This document shows, in pieces, positions 34,891-44,362 of a stretch of DNA of 64,000 nucleotides (position 1 is its first letter; every line of letters begins with the position of its first letter). Source of the stretch: UBA6168 sp039819485 (GTDB lineage: Bacteria > Bacteroidota > Bacteroidia > Chitinophagales > Saprospiraceae); assembly GCA_039819485.1 (NCBI GenBank), contig JBCBRY010000001.1, positions 62,001 to 126,000 of the forward strand. Direction: 5' to 3'. The notes below the pieces were generated by a model that was not told the origin of the DNA, searched no databases, and saw nothing but the letters and a program-made list of their open reading frames with translations. The translations under genes were made by a program, and so were the position numbers.

Positions 34891-35745
34891 TCATTTTCCA
34901 TAAAACCGGAGCAGCACATCATCCAATTGTGGAGTCCAGTTTTTCCAGTTGTGGCCTTCCGGCAACTCCATATATCCAAAATCATAACCTTTCCTTTTTA
35001 GAATTTTCTTGAATTTCCGGGTAGCGGTTTCTTTATCTTTTTTTGTTCCGGTACTTAAAAAAACATCGATGGGCAACCTTTCACGGTAGGCATATTCGTC
35101 GTAAATATCGGGGCAGGGATGCGGAGCAGGTGACTGGATGCCGACTTTACCAAAAACATCGTGGGCATGAATGCCAAAATACATGGCATTTAATCCACCA
35201 AAGGAAAGCCCTAAAATCCCCCGAGTTTTTTGAGAGGCGTCGGTGCGGTAATTTCTGTCGATATACGGGATTAACTCCTCTTTATAAAATTCCACATATG
35301 CTGGATTGCAGAGAAATTGAGCATTGCGGCGATTGTTGCTTAAATCATTCGGGTCTCGCGGATCTACATAAATGATTATCACGGGATTAATTTTTTCTTC
35401 GGCAATTAATTCGTCAGCGATATCTGCCAGCCGCCCCTCCTTTTTGTAGCCTTGCCCGTCGGTAACGTATAAGGTCGGATAGTTTTCATTACCCGCATAA
35501 TCTTTTGGTGTTTGTACCCAAAACTGCACATCATAGCCGAGGATTTCACTCAGGATCTGATCCCTGGTGAACCGGTCGTCAGGCACTTCCTCTCCAACAT
35601 TTTTCCGGTGGTAGCTTTCATGTTTTTCCCGCTGTGAAATATTGATTGTTTCGCCTTTGTGGTTTTTGATGTTATGCTCATCAAAACAGGCAACGATAAA
35701 GAAGAGGCAGATTATCCAAAAAAAGAGTGAGTATAATTTTTTCAT
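34891..35745 (-). CDS. Alpha/beta-hydrolase esterase lipoprotein
   Basis: 284 residues. The signal ends in a lipobox (FFIVAC, Cys ~20), so it is probably a lipid-anchored periplasmic or outer-membrane protein. The fold is the esterase family of enterobactin/feruloyl esterase type (PF00756): YPTLYVTDGQGY, PVIIIYVDPRD, the nucleophile elbow GLSFGGLNAMYFG, and the His in LPEGHNWKNW. It would cleave an ester on a siderophore, sugar or lipid; which one cannot be said. It faces toward the TetR gene and is divergent in spacing from HxlR upstream on the same strand. Confidence 0.9.
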   Translation of the reverse strand: MKKLYSLFFWIICLFFIVACFDEHNIKNHKGETINISQREKHESYHRKNVGEEVPDDRFTRDQILSEILGYDVQFWVQTPKDYAGNENYPTLYVTDGQGYKKEGRLADIADELIAEEKINPVIIIYVDPRDPNDLSNNRRNAQFLCNPAYVEFYKEELIPYIDRNYRTDASQKTRGILGLSFGGLNAMYFGIHAHDVFGKVGIQSPAPHPCPDIYDEYAYRERLPIDVFLSTGTKKDKETATRKFKKILKRKGYDFGYMELPEGHNWKNWTPQLDDVLLRFYGK

Positions 35746-35794
35746 GACAAGTTGATTAATACGGCACTTATTCTAAAATTTTTTGCGAGGGCGT

Positions 35795-35808
35795 GCGGTA
35801 ACATCGCT
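35795..35808. promoter_or_regulatory. Degenerate copy of the AGCGGTAACACCGTT motif
   Basis: GCGGTAACATCGCT differs by two bases from the motif at 19545 and 24008. It lies in the gap between HxlR and the esterase, so the motif is not limited to AraC-SDR gaps. Confidence 0.3.
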
Positions 35809-35911
35809 AATATTTTGGAATGAAGCGTAATGATAATTTTATATTCATTGAATTAAAAACAGTTCTTTTGAATAAAAGTGGCACTTCTTTAAATAGAAGT
35901 TGTTTGAAAAA

Positions 35912-36259
35912 TCAATCGCCCATATTTTTCTCGCCCCACCTTTTCATACTATTAATAATCGGCAATAAAGATTTACCTTTTTCAGTAATAAAATATTCGA
36001 CGCGCGGGGGTATTTCCGCATAGATTTTTCTTTCCAGAATCCCGTCTGCTTCCAGTTCCCGCAATTGTTTGGTGAGCATTTGTTTACTGATGCCTGAAAT
36101 ACCTCTTTGCAGAATTCCGAAGCGGTTGGCTCCTTTTCTGATTAAAAATAAAATAATCGGTTTCCACTTCCCACCAATTAAACTCATCGTAAATGTAACG
36201 GGACATCCTGATTTATCCACAGAATTAATTTCGCCATTAAGTGTTTTTTTACTCTTCAT
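35912..36259 (-). CDS. HxlR-family transcriptional regulator
   Basis: 115 residues, the full length of the family. The start region has the conserved Cys (GCPVTFTMSLIGGKWKPIILFLI), then the winged helix RFGILQRGISGISKQMLTKQLRELEADGILERK and EYFITEKGKSLLPI. HxlR proteins sense aldehydes, quinones or oxidants, often through that N-terminal Cys. A dyad (ATAGTC-N10-GACTAT) stands 20 bases upstream. It is divergent from the frameshifted lipoprotein gene, which is a probable target. Confidence 0.93.
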   Translation of the reverse strand: MKSKKTLNGEINSVDKSGCPVTFTMSLIGGKWKPIILFLIRKGANRFGILQRGISGISKQMLTKQLRELEADGILERKIYAEIPPRVEYFITEKGKSLLPIINSMKRWGEKNMGD

Positions 36260-36278
36260 AAATCATTGATTATCAACA

Positions 36279-36300
36279 ATAGTCTAAAAATAATGACTAT
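36279..36300. promoter_or_regulatory. Candidate HxlR operator
   Basis: ATAGTC and GACTAT form an inverted repeat with a 10-base spacer in the gap between HxlR and the divergent lipoprotein gene. Spacing and placement fit the family. Confidence 0.55.
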
Positions 36301-36386
36301 GTAAATAAAATATAACTACTTGTTTTAATCAGACAAAGTTAGAAATTTTGCTTCGTCAAATCAACTAATACAAATCAATTCATAAA

Positions 36387-37078
36387 ATGAATAAAACAAT
36401 CTTCAAAAAATATTTTCACTCATTTTTATAACCATCGCCCTGTTTTCCTGTGATCAAAAAAATCAAGAAAGCATACGACAAAAAGCGATCATCATGTTAC
36501 AAGAACCAAAAACATTGGAAGAAGTAAAAACTTATGCCCTTGGCGAATGGGAAAGCCTTTCCGTAGAGCTCCGCCCTACCGAAGACCGGACCGGATCGGG
36601 TCAAATTCAGCCAACCTTTTTGCGGCGTCATTTTGATTATCTACCAAACGATAAATTTATTGGCACGATAACCCTTTTCGCCGACAATTACGGACAAATG
36701 CCATTGATGGAATTTGAATTTAAAGGCAACCTTGTTTGGGGAGACAAGCACCCCATTGCCGATGGGGCGTGGAATATAGATTATATGCTGGATGAAGGTT
36801 TTGGTGTAACTCCTTTGCACGAACAATCAGCGGCCATGCTCAACCAGGGACTTCCCGAAGGAATGCCCCCTTTCGTGGCCAACGAACAAAAAGACATTCT
36901 CGGAAAAGCGTTTCCCATGTTCCATATTGCAGAAGGCCAAATCGTTGCTGACTACGACCTGATTTATTTTCACAGCGGCCTGTTGTTTATGGGTGCCAAA
37001 CATGTGGACGGGACGCCTTTTGACAAAGTGGAGAATCGGCCGCACCAGCTACAGGTTCCGCTGAAGCGCAAAAATTAA
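36387..37078 (+). pseudogene. Lipoprotein gene with a frameshift in its signal peptide
   Basis: The ATG at 36387 reads MNKTIFKKYF and then stops at TAA. The frame that continues through the 194-codon body (ATG at 36494) reads back as ..IFSLIFITIALFSCDQKN, a lipoprotein signal with lipobox LFSC. One more A in the run of six at 36405-36410 would join the two as MNKTIFKKIFSLIFITIALF. So the gene is frameshifted, or one A is missing from the sequence. The body (EWESLSVELRPTEDRTGSGQ, GDKHPIADGAWNIDYMLDEG) matches no family I recognise. It is divergent from HxlR. Confidence 0.75.
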
Positions 37079-37086
37079 ACAAAAAA

Positions 37087-37114
37087 CCGCCCCCGATGTG
37101 TAGATCGGGGACGG
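37087..37114 (-). terminator. Terminator of the glycine-serine protein gene
   Basis: CCGCCCCCGAT and ATCGGGGACGG form an 11-bp stem with one mismatch and a 6-nt loop; on the minus strand a run of six T follows. It also lies just past the stop of the convergent lipoprotein gene. Confidence 0.8.
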
Positions 37115-37151
37115 CTAAAAAGTTTTGGCTAAAAACAAAACTCTAATGAGT

Positions 37152-40100
37152 TTATAGCTTTCCGATGGCCAATTGTTTGGCCAATGGTTTTTGTCCTGGT
37201 ACATTCAGCCAGATGATGTAGTGGCCTTCTTTGAGGTCACGGATGTCCAGCTGAAAATATTTACTGTGTACTTCGTTCAGTTGAAAGTCCTTGACAGCTA
37301 CACCGAGATTATTAAAAATCGAGATAGACACGTCTTTTTTGCCAACCCATGATTCCAGGTTAATATTAGTGAAATTGTTTGCCGGATTCGGAAACAAATT
37401 GAAATCGGCCAGGTCGACATAATTAATCATTTTGACATCAGAGTAATTGACGGAGCCGTTCACCAGGTCCATCCGGATGCGGTAGTAGTTGTTGCCAGTG
37501 ACAGGTTTCATATCAAAACCAGTGTAGACTTCGTGTTCGTTACCACCTTTGGATACGAGCTGGGATACTTCCGTGAAATCAACGCCGTTGTTGGAATGTT
37601 CAATGACATAGTCATTGATTTGCTCGCCTTTGTCGTGCGTCCAGATCAACTCAGCATGTTCAAGGTGCTTAACAACTTCAAAGTCGAAATTATCATTGGA
37701 CAAGAGGTTGAGGGAAACGGTCACTTGTTGGAAGATCTCACAAACCGGGAGGAAGTTATCGGTGTACAAGTTTACTTTTACAAAGTAAGTACCCGCACCT
37801 ACAGGTACGTTGACGGACGGGCCACAATTAGCAAAGCAGCTGAACAAGGTACTGCTAAAGTTGGCTGGAAATATCTGTACTCCGGCCACATTGCTCAGGC
37901 CACTCACGTTGATGGCACCTCCGTTTCCGGAAATCTGAACATTGTTGCAATCTGGCAAGCCAGTGGGTGGGCAATCATCATTGACAAAAACCTGAACGAT
38001 ATTTGATTCGCCAAGATACTGTTCACAACCTTCGCGGCGTACACATCGCTGGTAACAGGTGGTAGTGCTTACAAAGCCAGGATCGAGGGACAGTCCGGTT
38101 GCATTAGGAACGACACTCCAGGGGGTACTGCTCGGATCGGCGATCAATTGTGCCAGGGTTACACCAATTGGTTCGCAGTTGGTTTCATTTTTAATCCAAA
38201 CAATTTCAAAGTCTCCCGTACCTCCGGTCGGTGTCACGCAATCACGGATGATAGGGGCATTGCCCGGTCCGCCACACAGTTCAAATACACCGTCGCAGGT
38301 AGAACCGAACCCGACCTGGCCACCAGTTGTCACGTTGTCACAAATGGACTCTACTTCACAGATTCCCGCATCTCTTGTGGGATCGTCCTGGCCGGCCGAC
38401 AAGAAGACGTTTCCGGTCATGGAAGTACCCGGGACGATATCGCTGTCAATGGCATCGTTATTCCCAACATTAGGTGGACTGAACTCAAAGTTTGGAGGCA
38501 ATACAACGCCTATCCGATAACAGCCTGGCAAGAGGCCATTGAAAGAATATTTTCCTTCGTTATTGGTTTGTTGCGTCTGAATTACATTGTTGCCGCAATC
38601 TTTTAGCTGAACCGTAATATCAGGAATTCCCTCTTCTCCAGCTTCCTGGATACCATCTTTGTCCTTGTCATTGAAAACGAAGTTTCCGATCGAGCCAAAG
38701 ACCTGCCGGACACCAGCATCATTGGTCAGGTCAATCTCTCCCGGGGCCAGGATGATATCGCCGGTCATGCCTGTATTCGGGTTGGCATCACTGTCCAGCG
38801 CATCATCAACACCTGGGGCATTAGCCGTTGTAAAAGTGAGTTGCGGAGGCAGGTTGAACTGTACGCGGTAACAACCGGCCGGAAGGTCATCAAACAGATA
38901 GAAACCCTGCGGGTTGGTAGCAGTTTCACGCAATACATTATTAAAACAGTCTTTCAATAACACCTGAATATTCGGTACGCCCAGTTCTCCAAAATCCTGG
39001 AAACCGTCCACGTCATTGTCGCTAAATACAAAATCACCAATCGCGCCCAGTAACGGATCACAATCTTCTACTTCTATCGTGATGGTGGTCGTCTTACGGC
39101 ACTCGACACAGAAAACATTTCCGTTATCACCACCAGAACCAGAACCACTACCAGAACCGGAACCTGATCCGCTGCCACTGCCGGAACCACTGCCAGATCC
39201 AGAACCACTGCCACTGCCAGAACCAGAACCACTGCCGGAACCACTACCACTACCGGAGCCACTGCCGGAGCCACTGCCGGAGCCACTGCCGCTTCCCTGA
39301 TCACAAGGATCGCCAGAGCCAGAACCACTGCCAGAACCGGAGCCAGAGCCACTACCACTGCCACTGCCACTGCCACTGCCTGAACCGTATCCACTACCGG
39401 AACCTGAGCCGCTACCGGAACCTGAGCCGCTACCGGAACCTGAGCCGCTACCGGAACCTGAGCCACTGCCGGAACCAGAACCGCTGCCAAAATCACCGCA
39501 AGGTGTCGGACAGATTTTACCAATCAGTGGACCTCCGTTGCTACCGGAACCAGAACCTGATCCAGAACCGCTGCCACTGCCGGAACCGGAACCGCTACCA
39601 GAGCCAGAACCACTGCCTGACCCTGAACCCGATCCACTACCGCTACCACTACCACTACCACTGCCGGAACCGCTACCCGATCCGGAGCCACTGCCAGAAC
39701 CACCTCCGCCTCCAGGATGTTCATCACATCCGTTATCGATGGTCAGTGAAATTTCAACGGTAGCATCCGTTGTGAAGACAACGGTGTGTGGCCCTCTGCC
39801 CACAGCAACTGGTGGATTTGCCGTTAATCCGAAATCCCAGACATACACCAGACATGGAAAACCGAGATCAGGTGCTTCAAAAACAATCTGGTCACCTGCA
39901 CAAATCTGGCCTTGTGTGAATTCAATAATGGGATCTGGACACTCTTCTGGCGGAGGTGGCGGACCACATGAGGTTCCATCCTTAAAAGTGACACCTCTGA
40001 GAACAAGGCCTCCAAACTGCTCTCCAAAGATCAAAGAGCCAGAACAAGAAGTGTGAATTTCATTACGCTGCAGCAGGGTGCCATTTGGGCTGCTGTATAT

Positions 40101-40475
40101 CCTAAAAAAGATTTTTGAAGGAAACTTGTCCTCTCCAGCGTTTCCTGCATCAGCAGTAAAGATGGAATTCAAAGTCACGGTCCCTGCAAAATACTCATCG
40201 CCCGAACCATCATCTTTTTCAGTCACTTCAATGTAGACGCTGGCGGGGGTACCCAGGCCACCACCAAAATCATCACATTCGGTTTTGTTCTCACCGATCT
40301 GTGTATTGTCGGAAGCTCCACAGTCGCCACCGACATATTCCATCGTCAGCACCCGGGGCTTGTCTCCCTGGTCACAGCAGTCCTGTGCCGAGAGGTTATT
40401 GAAAAATGCTCCCATTGCCAACAAAAAAGCAGGCAACAACAAACACTTTTTAAATGTGTCAAAAAAACTGTTCAT
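37152..40475 (-). CDS. Gly-Ser-rich secreted protein, SdrD B-like domains, T9SS type A sorting
   Basis: 1107 residues. The signal peptide (1-30, ending LSAQ) is followed by a Cys-bearing beta domain and a PKD-like domain (about 180-250: CAGDQIVFEAPDLGFPCLVY). Inside or just after that domain, residues ~254-447 are nearly pure Gly-Ser repeats in three blocks split by short Cys-containing links (ICPTPCGDF, DPCDQG). Two SdrD B-like domains follow (about 477-590 and 593-705; GDFVFSDNDVDGFQDFGELG, GNFVFNDKDKDGIQEAGEEG), then an Ig and an FN3-like part, and the sorting domain (FNLFPNPANNFTNINL to LAIGKL). It is a paralogue of the aspartate-rich protein at 45637. A surface, fibre-like adhesin is likely. 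Confidence 0.9.
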   Translation of the reverse strand: MNSFFDTFKKCLLLPAFLLAMGAFFNNLSAQDCCDQGDKPRVLTMEYVGGDCGASDNTQIGENKTECDDFGGGLGTPASVYIEVTEKDDGSGDEYFAGTVTLNSIFTADAGNAGEDKFPSKIFFRIYSSPNGTLLQRNEIHTSCSGSLIFGEQFGGLVLRGVTFKDGTSCGPPPPPEECPDPIIEFTQGQICAGDQIVFEAPDLGFPCLVYVWDFGLTANPPVAVGRGPHTVVFTTDATVEISLTIDNGCDEHPGGGGGSGSGSGSGSGSGSGSGSGSGSGSGSGSGSGSGSGSGSGSGSGSGSGSGSGSGSNGGPLIGKICPTPCGDFGSGSGSGSGSGSGSGSGSGSGSGSGSGSGSGSGYGSGSGSGSGSGSGSGSGSGSGSGSGDPCDQGSGSGSGSGSGSGSGSGSGSGSGSGSGSGSGSGSGSGSGSGSGSGSGSGSGSGSGGDNGNVFCVECRKTTTITIEVEDCDPLLGAIGDFVFSDNDVDGFQDFGELGVPNIQVLLKDCFNNVLRETATNPQGFYLFDDLPAGCYRVQFNLPPQLTFTTANAPGVDDALDSDANPNTGMTGDIILAPGEIDLTNDAGVRQVFGSIGNFVFNDKDKDGIQEAGEEGIPDITVQLKDCGNNVIQTQQTNNEGKYSFNGLLPGCYRIGVVLPPNFEFSPPNVGNNDAIDSDIVPGTSMTGNVFLSAGQDDPTRDAGICEVESICDNVTTGGQVGFGSTCDGVFELCGGPGNAPIIRDCVTPTGGTGDFEIVWIKNETNCEPIGVTLAQLIADPSSTPWSVVPNATGLSLDPGFVSTTTCYQRCVRREGCEQYLGESNIVQVFVNDDCPPTGLPDCNNVQISGNGGAINVSGLSNVAGVQIFPANFSSTLFSCFANCGPSVNVPVGAGTYFVKVNLYTDNFLPVCEIFQQVTVSLNLLSNDNFDFEVVKHLEHAELIWTHDKGEQINDYVIEHSNNGVDFTEVSQLVSKGGNEHEVYTGFDMKPVTGNNYYRIRMDLVNGSVNYSDVKMINYVDLADFNLFPNPANNFTNINLESWVGKKDVSISIFNNLGVAVKDFQLNEVHSKYFQLDIRDLKEGHYIIWLNVPGQKPLAKQLAIGKL

Positions 40476-40666
40476 AGTTTTTAGTTTGTAATGGTTAATA
40501 AATTGAAAATTTGTATTCGATGGCCATTAACCTGTACGCGTCTGCGCACCGGCACTGGCCAAGTGTAGTATTGATGTAAAAACTAAATGCCTGATTGTGT
40601 CGCTCCCTGTCTGGAATGCTTTGCTCGAGTGTCTATTTGTGGTGAGATAAGACCGGGCCAAGGGCC

Positions 40667-40699
40667 AGAGATGACAGGTTTCCAGAACCTGTCATCTCT
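40667..40699. other. 14-bp perfect hairpin between secreted-protein genes
   Basis: AGAGATGACAGGTT and AACCTGTCATCTCT enclose TCCAG. No T run follows on the minus strand, where the genes are read; on the plus strand the flank is T-rich. It may be an mRNA-processing or stability hairpin in the CotH transcript end, or a terminator on the unused strand. Confidence 0.55.
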
Positions 40700-40717
40700 T
40701 CAGATTTTTACAAAACC

Positions 40718-43183
40718 CTAATGTTGTACCATAACTTTCTGCAACAAGCTCTTTCCGTCTGCAAAATTTATTTTCAAAAAATAACACCCATCCGGTAAGT
40801 GGCCGGTGAACAGGCGCAATTGTGGTTGCTGATTCGTCGTCTGTACGGAAAGGGTCTGACCAAGCGAGTTGAGCATGGAGATGGTCGTATGGTTTTTATC
40901 GAATACCATTTCACCGAAATCAATCAAGATCTCATGATCGGCCGGGTTTGGATAAATCGTCAATTGCTGTAAAATTTCATCTTCCACACTGTTGACAAAA
41001 CCGTTGTGGGTGCCGTGCGTGGGGGCCTGAATGACAAACGGCCCTGTGCCGTTGGGCACGCGGGAAGCCGTCAGATTGGTTTGCTGCTCTCCAAAAGTCA
41101 AGCTGTCGATGACGGCGCCGTCCTCATGCCGCATCATCAGGAATTCTCCCGATTTCTTTAATTTAAAATTGGTATGGATACCTTGCTGGTCTTCGTCTTC
41201 ATCCGCCCAAACGATGAGATAACCGTTCGGCTCTATGGTGGTACCGAGCGGGAAAGTCCACCGCAACGGGTTTTCCGGGTCATCCGACAGATAGAAACCG
41301 TCCAGTATCACTTCTGCCGAAGTATTGTTGTACAATTCGATCCAGTCACCATAGCCTCCGTCGGGGTCGGGGATACCGCCGGGATCGACATTGGATGCCG
41401 CAAATTCATTGATGACGATGTCGTTCCAGCCATACAGGGAAGAAGCGTCGTCGCAGTTGTGCCCTTCGTTTAACAGGTGCTCTTCCAATTGCTCAAACCG
41501 TTCGCTCAACAACCATTTCAAAGCTGGAATTTCCGTGTCGCCGCCACCGGAGCCATCGCCCATATCGTACTCAAAAAAATCAGTATTGAAAATATAATTT
41601 GGATCCTCATAGATGTGCGGCCTCAATATATCTGCCTGTTCATCGATCAAAGGGAACAGGCGGCTTTCATTAAAATTACTGGCCAGCATGTAACAACAGA
41701 TATTCAGGTAACGCTCACGATATTCCGGTACATTCATCAGGCGGCGGATCAACACTTTGTTCGTGTCCTGAATGATGAGCGGATAATTGCGGTTGTAAGA
41801 AACACCCTGGGTACCGATGTTGCCGTTCTGGTTCGAGTTGCTCAATTCAAAATACTGCAACGTACAGAGCGCATCCCACTCTCCTTCACAGCAGAAGTCA
41901 TCATTCTGGGCCACCAGTTGAAAGATCGGGTCGGTTGCCGGAAATGGACAGGTGCCATTCTGGATGGATGCGCATTCGCCCGGTTTAAAATCAAGATCTA
42001 TTTCCTTGCAACGCTTGTTGACACAAGGGCTTCCGTCCTCTGTACGGGCTGCAGTCAGGCACACGTTCACCTTCCCGGTCGTACTGTAGACGTGGGTCGG
42101 GTTTAGCTCATTTGAAGTTGTGCCGTCACCAAATTCCCAGACCACCTGCTCTACCGAAGGAACCGATTCGTTCAAGAACGTGTAAGAGTTCCCATCGGAA
42201 TAATGCGAGAAGGTCGCCTGGATGTAGCAGCTTTCATCAAAGGGTGGATAAGGAGAACCTTCCACCGTCAAGGCGCCGCCAAGGCTCAGGTTATAATCCC
42301 ACGGAATCCAGTGAATGCGGCCACTGTTCGGTTCGTGGTAAAGGAACCAATTCCGCTCACCGTCGATGTAGCTGTCCCAGTTATTGGTCATCACATCTAC
42401 TGCCATCACGTGCAGGTATTGGTCCACATCGAATACTTGTTCGATGGCTGTCGGAAAATCTGCATCGGAACTGTTGTTCAGCACATCCACGAAGTGGAGG
42501 AAATCGCTCCAGTCATCTTCATCTTCATTGGTTTTCATTTCATAGTCTTCCAGATAAGGGGTTATTTCGGGGCCTTTCCAGTGCAGTTCGTCCCAACCGG
42601 TATTTTTGATCAGGGTACCGCCTCCGGAGGAAAAATTATTTTTCAAAAACGTTTTATCAATCTGCTCGATCATATTGTACACACCCCAGAACTCATCATT
42701 GAAATACAGGCGGCAAGGAGCTACCCTTGGTGCCGGCACACCCGCTTTTCGCAACACGTCGTACGCTATAAAATCCCGCATCATGCCCGGGTCGCAGGAA
42801 CCGTTGTGAAGGTTGATCTTTTTCATGCCATCATATTCCTGGTCGTCGGTGAATTCATTAAAATCCAGCTTGAATGGCTTCTTTTTACTGTTGGCTTTGT
42901 AGTAAGAAGAAAGTCCTTTGATGCGGACCCCGATGGTGTCCATCCAGTTACCGTCTATTTGTACGAAGGCTTTGGTATAAGGCACATTGATGCCCGATGC
43001 TTCATGGTGTACATCCCAGACACTGTCCATGTATTCAAAGAAATCGTCCTGGAAAAAATACACCTTTACCTCGTGCATATAAGTTGGATCAAAAAGGGCT
43101 TCACCTTTTTGTGCATGGATTTGGCACGTACATAAGAGTGCTGTTAAAAACAAAGTAAGTCTTGGAATCATGTTGATGCTCAT
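40718..43183 (-). CDS. CotH kinase-fold protein with PKD, lamin-tail and T9SS type A domains
   Basis: 821 residues (the ATG four codons later, MIPRLTLF, is an alternative). Signal peptide to residue ~25. The CotH part begins at ~35 (KGLSSYYKANSKKKPFKLDFN, KINLHNGSCDPGMMRDFIAYD, WGVYNMIEQIDKTFLKNNF) and reaches the metal-site region IPWDYNLSLG. A PKD domain (ATFSHYSDGNSYTFLNES, VVWEFGDGTTSNELNPTHVY) and a Cys-rich segment are then inserted before the last CotH helices (IRRLMNVPEYRERYLNICCYML). A lamin-tail domain (about 586-715) and the sorting domain end it. CotH proteins phosphorylate proteins in the spore coat of Bacillus; activity here is unproven, and the canonical DxD is D-x-N. Confidence 0.92.
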   Translation of the reverse strand: MSINMIPRLTLFLTALLCTCQIHAQKGEALFDPTYMHEVKVYFFQDDFFEYMDSVWDVHHEASGINVPYTKAFVQIDGNWMDTIGVRIKGLSSYYKANSKKKPFKLDFNEFTDDQEYDGMKKINLHNGSCDPGMMRDFIAYDVLRKAGVPAPRVAPCRLYFNDEFWGVYNMIEQIDKTFLKNNFSSGGGTLIKNTGWDELHWKGPEITPYLEDYEMKTNEDEDDWSDFLHFVDVLNNSSDADFPTAIEQVFDVDQYLHVMAVDVMTNNWDSYIDGERNWFLYHEPNSGRIHWIPWDYNLSLGGALTVEGSPYPPFDESCYIQATFSHYSDGNSYTFLNESVPSVEQVVWEFGDGTTSNELNPTHVYSTTGKVNVCLTAARTEDGSPCVNKRCKEIDLDFKPGECASIQNGTCPFPATDPIFQLVAQNDDFCCEGEWDALCTLQYFELSNSNQNGNIGTQGVSYNRNYPLIIQDTNKVLIRRLMNVPEYRERYLNICCYMLASNFNESRLFPLIDEQADILRPHIYEDPNYIFNTDFFEYDMGDGSGGGDTEIPALKWLLSERFEQLEEHLLNEGHNCDDASSLYGWNDIVINEFAASNVDPGGIPDPDGGYGDWIELYNNTSAEVILDGFYLSDDPENPLRWTFPLGTTIEPNGYLIVWADEDEDQQGIHTNFKLKKSGEFLMMRHEDGAVIDSLTFGEQQTNLTASRVPNGTGPFVIQAPTHGTHNGFVNSVEDEILQQLTIYPNPADHEILIDFGEMVFDKNHTTISMLNSLGQTLSVQTTNQQPQLRLFTGHLPDGCYFLKINFADGKSLLQKVMVQH

Positions 43184-44362
43184 TGTTGCTCATCAAACAA
43201 GCAAGCTGAATGCACAAAGGCCGAAACCATGAGAATAATGGCGGGGAATTTTCATTTCAACCAATTCTCAAAGTAACGCAGCAAACAGGGGGGTTGCTCA
43301 CTGGTTTAAACCAGCAGTTTTTATGGTAAAATTGTGAATAAACAAGTGCTGAAAGATTTAAACTGCGAGTGAAGACTGAGGAGAAAAAAAGTGTCTTTTT
43401 TTCAGACAAGTCGACAAATATATCCTATTTTAAATTGCTCTCATTAAAATGAGAAAAAAATTATTTTACTCGAAAATTTATAACATTATCTTTTTATCGA
43501 CCCATATTAATTTAAATATCTATTTGATAATTAACCAAGGAAAACAAATTAAATATACAGTCCCGTCTTTTATCAAATAGCATAATAACTTTAGTTTTAA
43601 ACATCTATCCGCCTAACAAAATAATTCTCAAAACAATAAGTATTAAAATTTTATTTCCTATATTAACAATTTCAATTGGCAGACATCTTCTAAACTAAAA
43701 ATAATCTTATTGAAAAAAAAAGCAGAACAACATCTTGATATAGTTCAAAACCATTTTAAAATATTTTCTAAAACACATTTTACCCTGTCACAATAATTGA
43801 TTTCTTGGAATAAATAAAAAATAAAATTACCAGGAAAATGAAATCAAAGCATCAACAACAGCAAACTCCTCAATAATCCATCAGTAGTTTATTGGAGTCA
43901 ACTTTATATGTATTGCCCCTTTGTAAAGGGCAACTTTCTACACGGCTTTGCAGCCCTGGTCATGTTTTCACAATTAATTGTTAACAAAGATCTGATAAAG
44001 TGCTTGGCATGCTGTTTGGACATTTTCCAACCAGAACATTCTCAGAACATCCTCTTGCTCACCTTTTTCCACACCACTTTCGAGAACGCATCAATTGTCT
44101 ATTAGCATTCCAATTAAATTATTGAATGCGATTATTGAATGACCATTGCGTACGGAATCCATTCGTTTGCGAGGCAATCACCATTTGGGTGCTTGGGCAA
44201 TAAAAGCGTTAAAAATGACACTTTTATATTGGAAAACACTTGATTTCTAAGTCTTGAAATTATTTTTCAGGCAAAGAAAAAATGTCATTTTTTTTTGCGT
44301 TCACTTACTCAAAACTTTGCTTGGCAAAAAAATAATTCCGGGTACGTACAACCGAGAATGAC
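43184..44362. other. Long AT-rich intergenic region
   Basis: 1179 bases between divergent secreted-protein genes. It is far richer in A and T than its surroundings, with many short A/T runs. A 65-codon frame at 43908 has no family features. The only recognisable object is the dispersed hairpin element at 44203-44306. It is long for a promoter gap, so it may be a decayed gene or a regulatory leader. Confidence 0.6.
44203..44306. repeat. Dispersed hairpin element, copy C
   Basis: AAAAATGACACTTTT (44211-44225) and its complement with one change (44278-44292) enclose a spacer with CAGGCAAAG as in the other copies. The right flank (GCGTTCACTTAC) has drifted from GACCACCTGCTTA. It stands about 60 bases before the next start codon. 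Confidence 0.85.

Noticed and set aside
39016..39763. Plus-strand frames rich in Pro-Glu-Pro-Leu or Arg-Asn-Arg opposite the Gly-Ser gene
   Set aside because: They are the antisense and shifted readings of the Gly-Ser codon repeat; the minus frame has signal peptide, domains and sorting tail.
43386..43410. GAAAAAAAGTGTCTTTTTTT near the CotH gene as a fifth dispersed element
   Set aside because: It shares only AGTGTC with the arms and has neither the second arm nor the internal words.
43908..44105. 65-codon frame in the AT-rich gap
   Set aside because: No family features, no promoter box and no neighbours on the same transcript.
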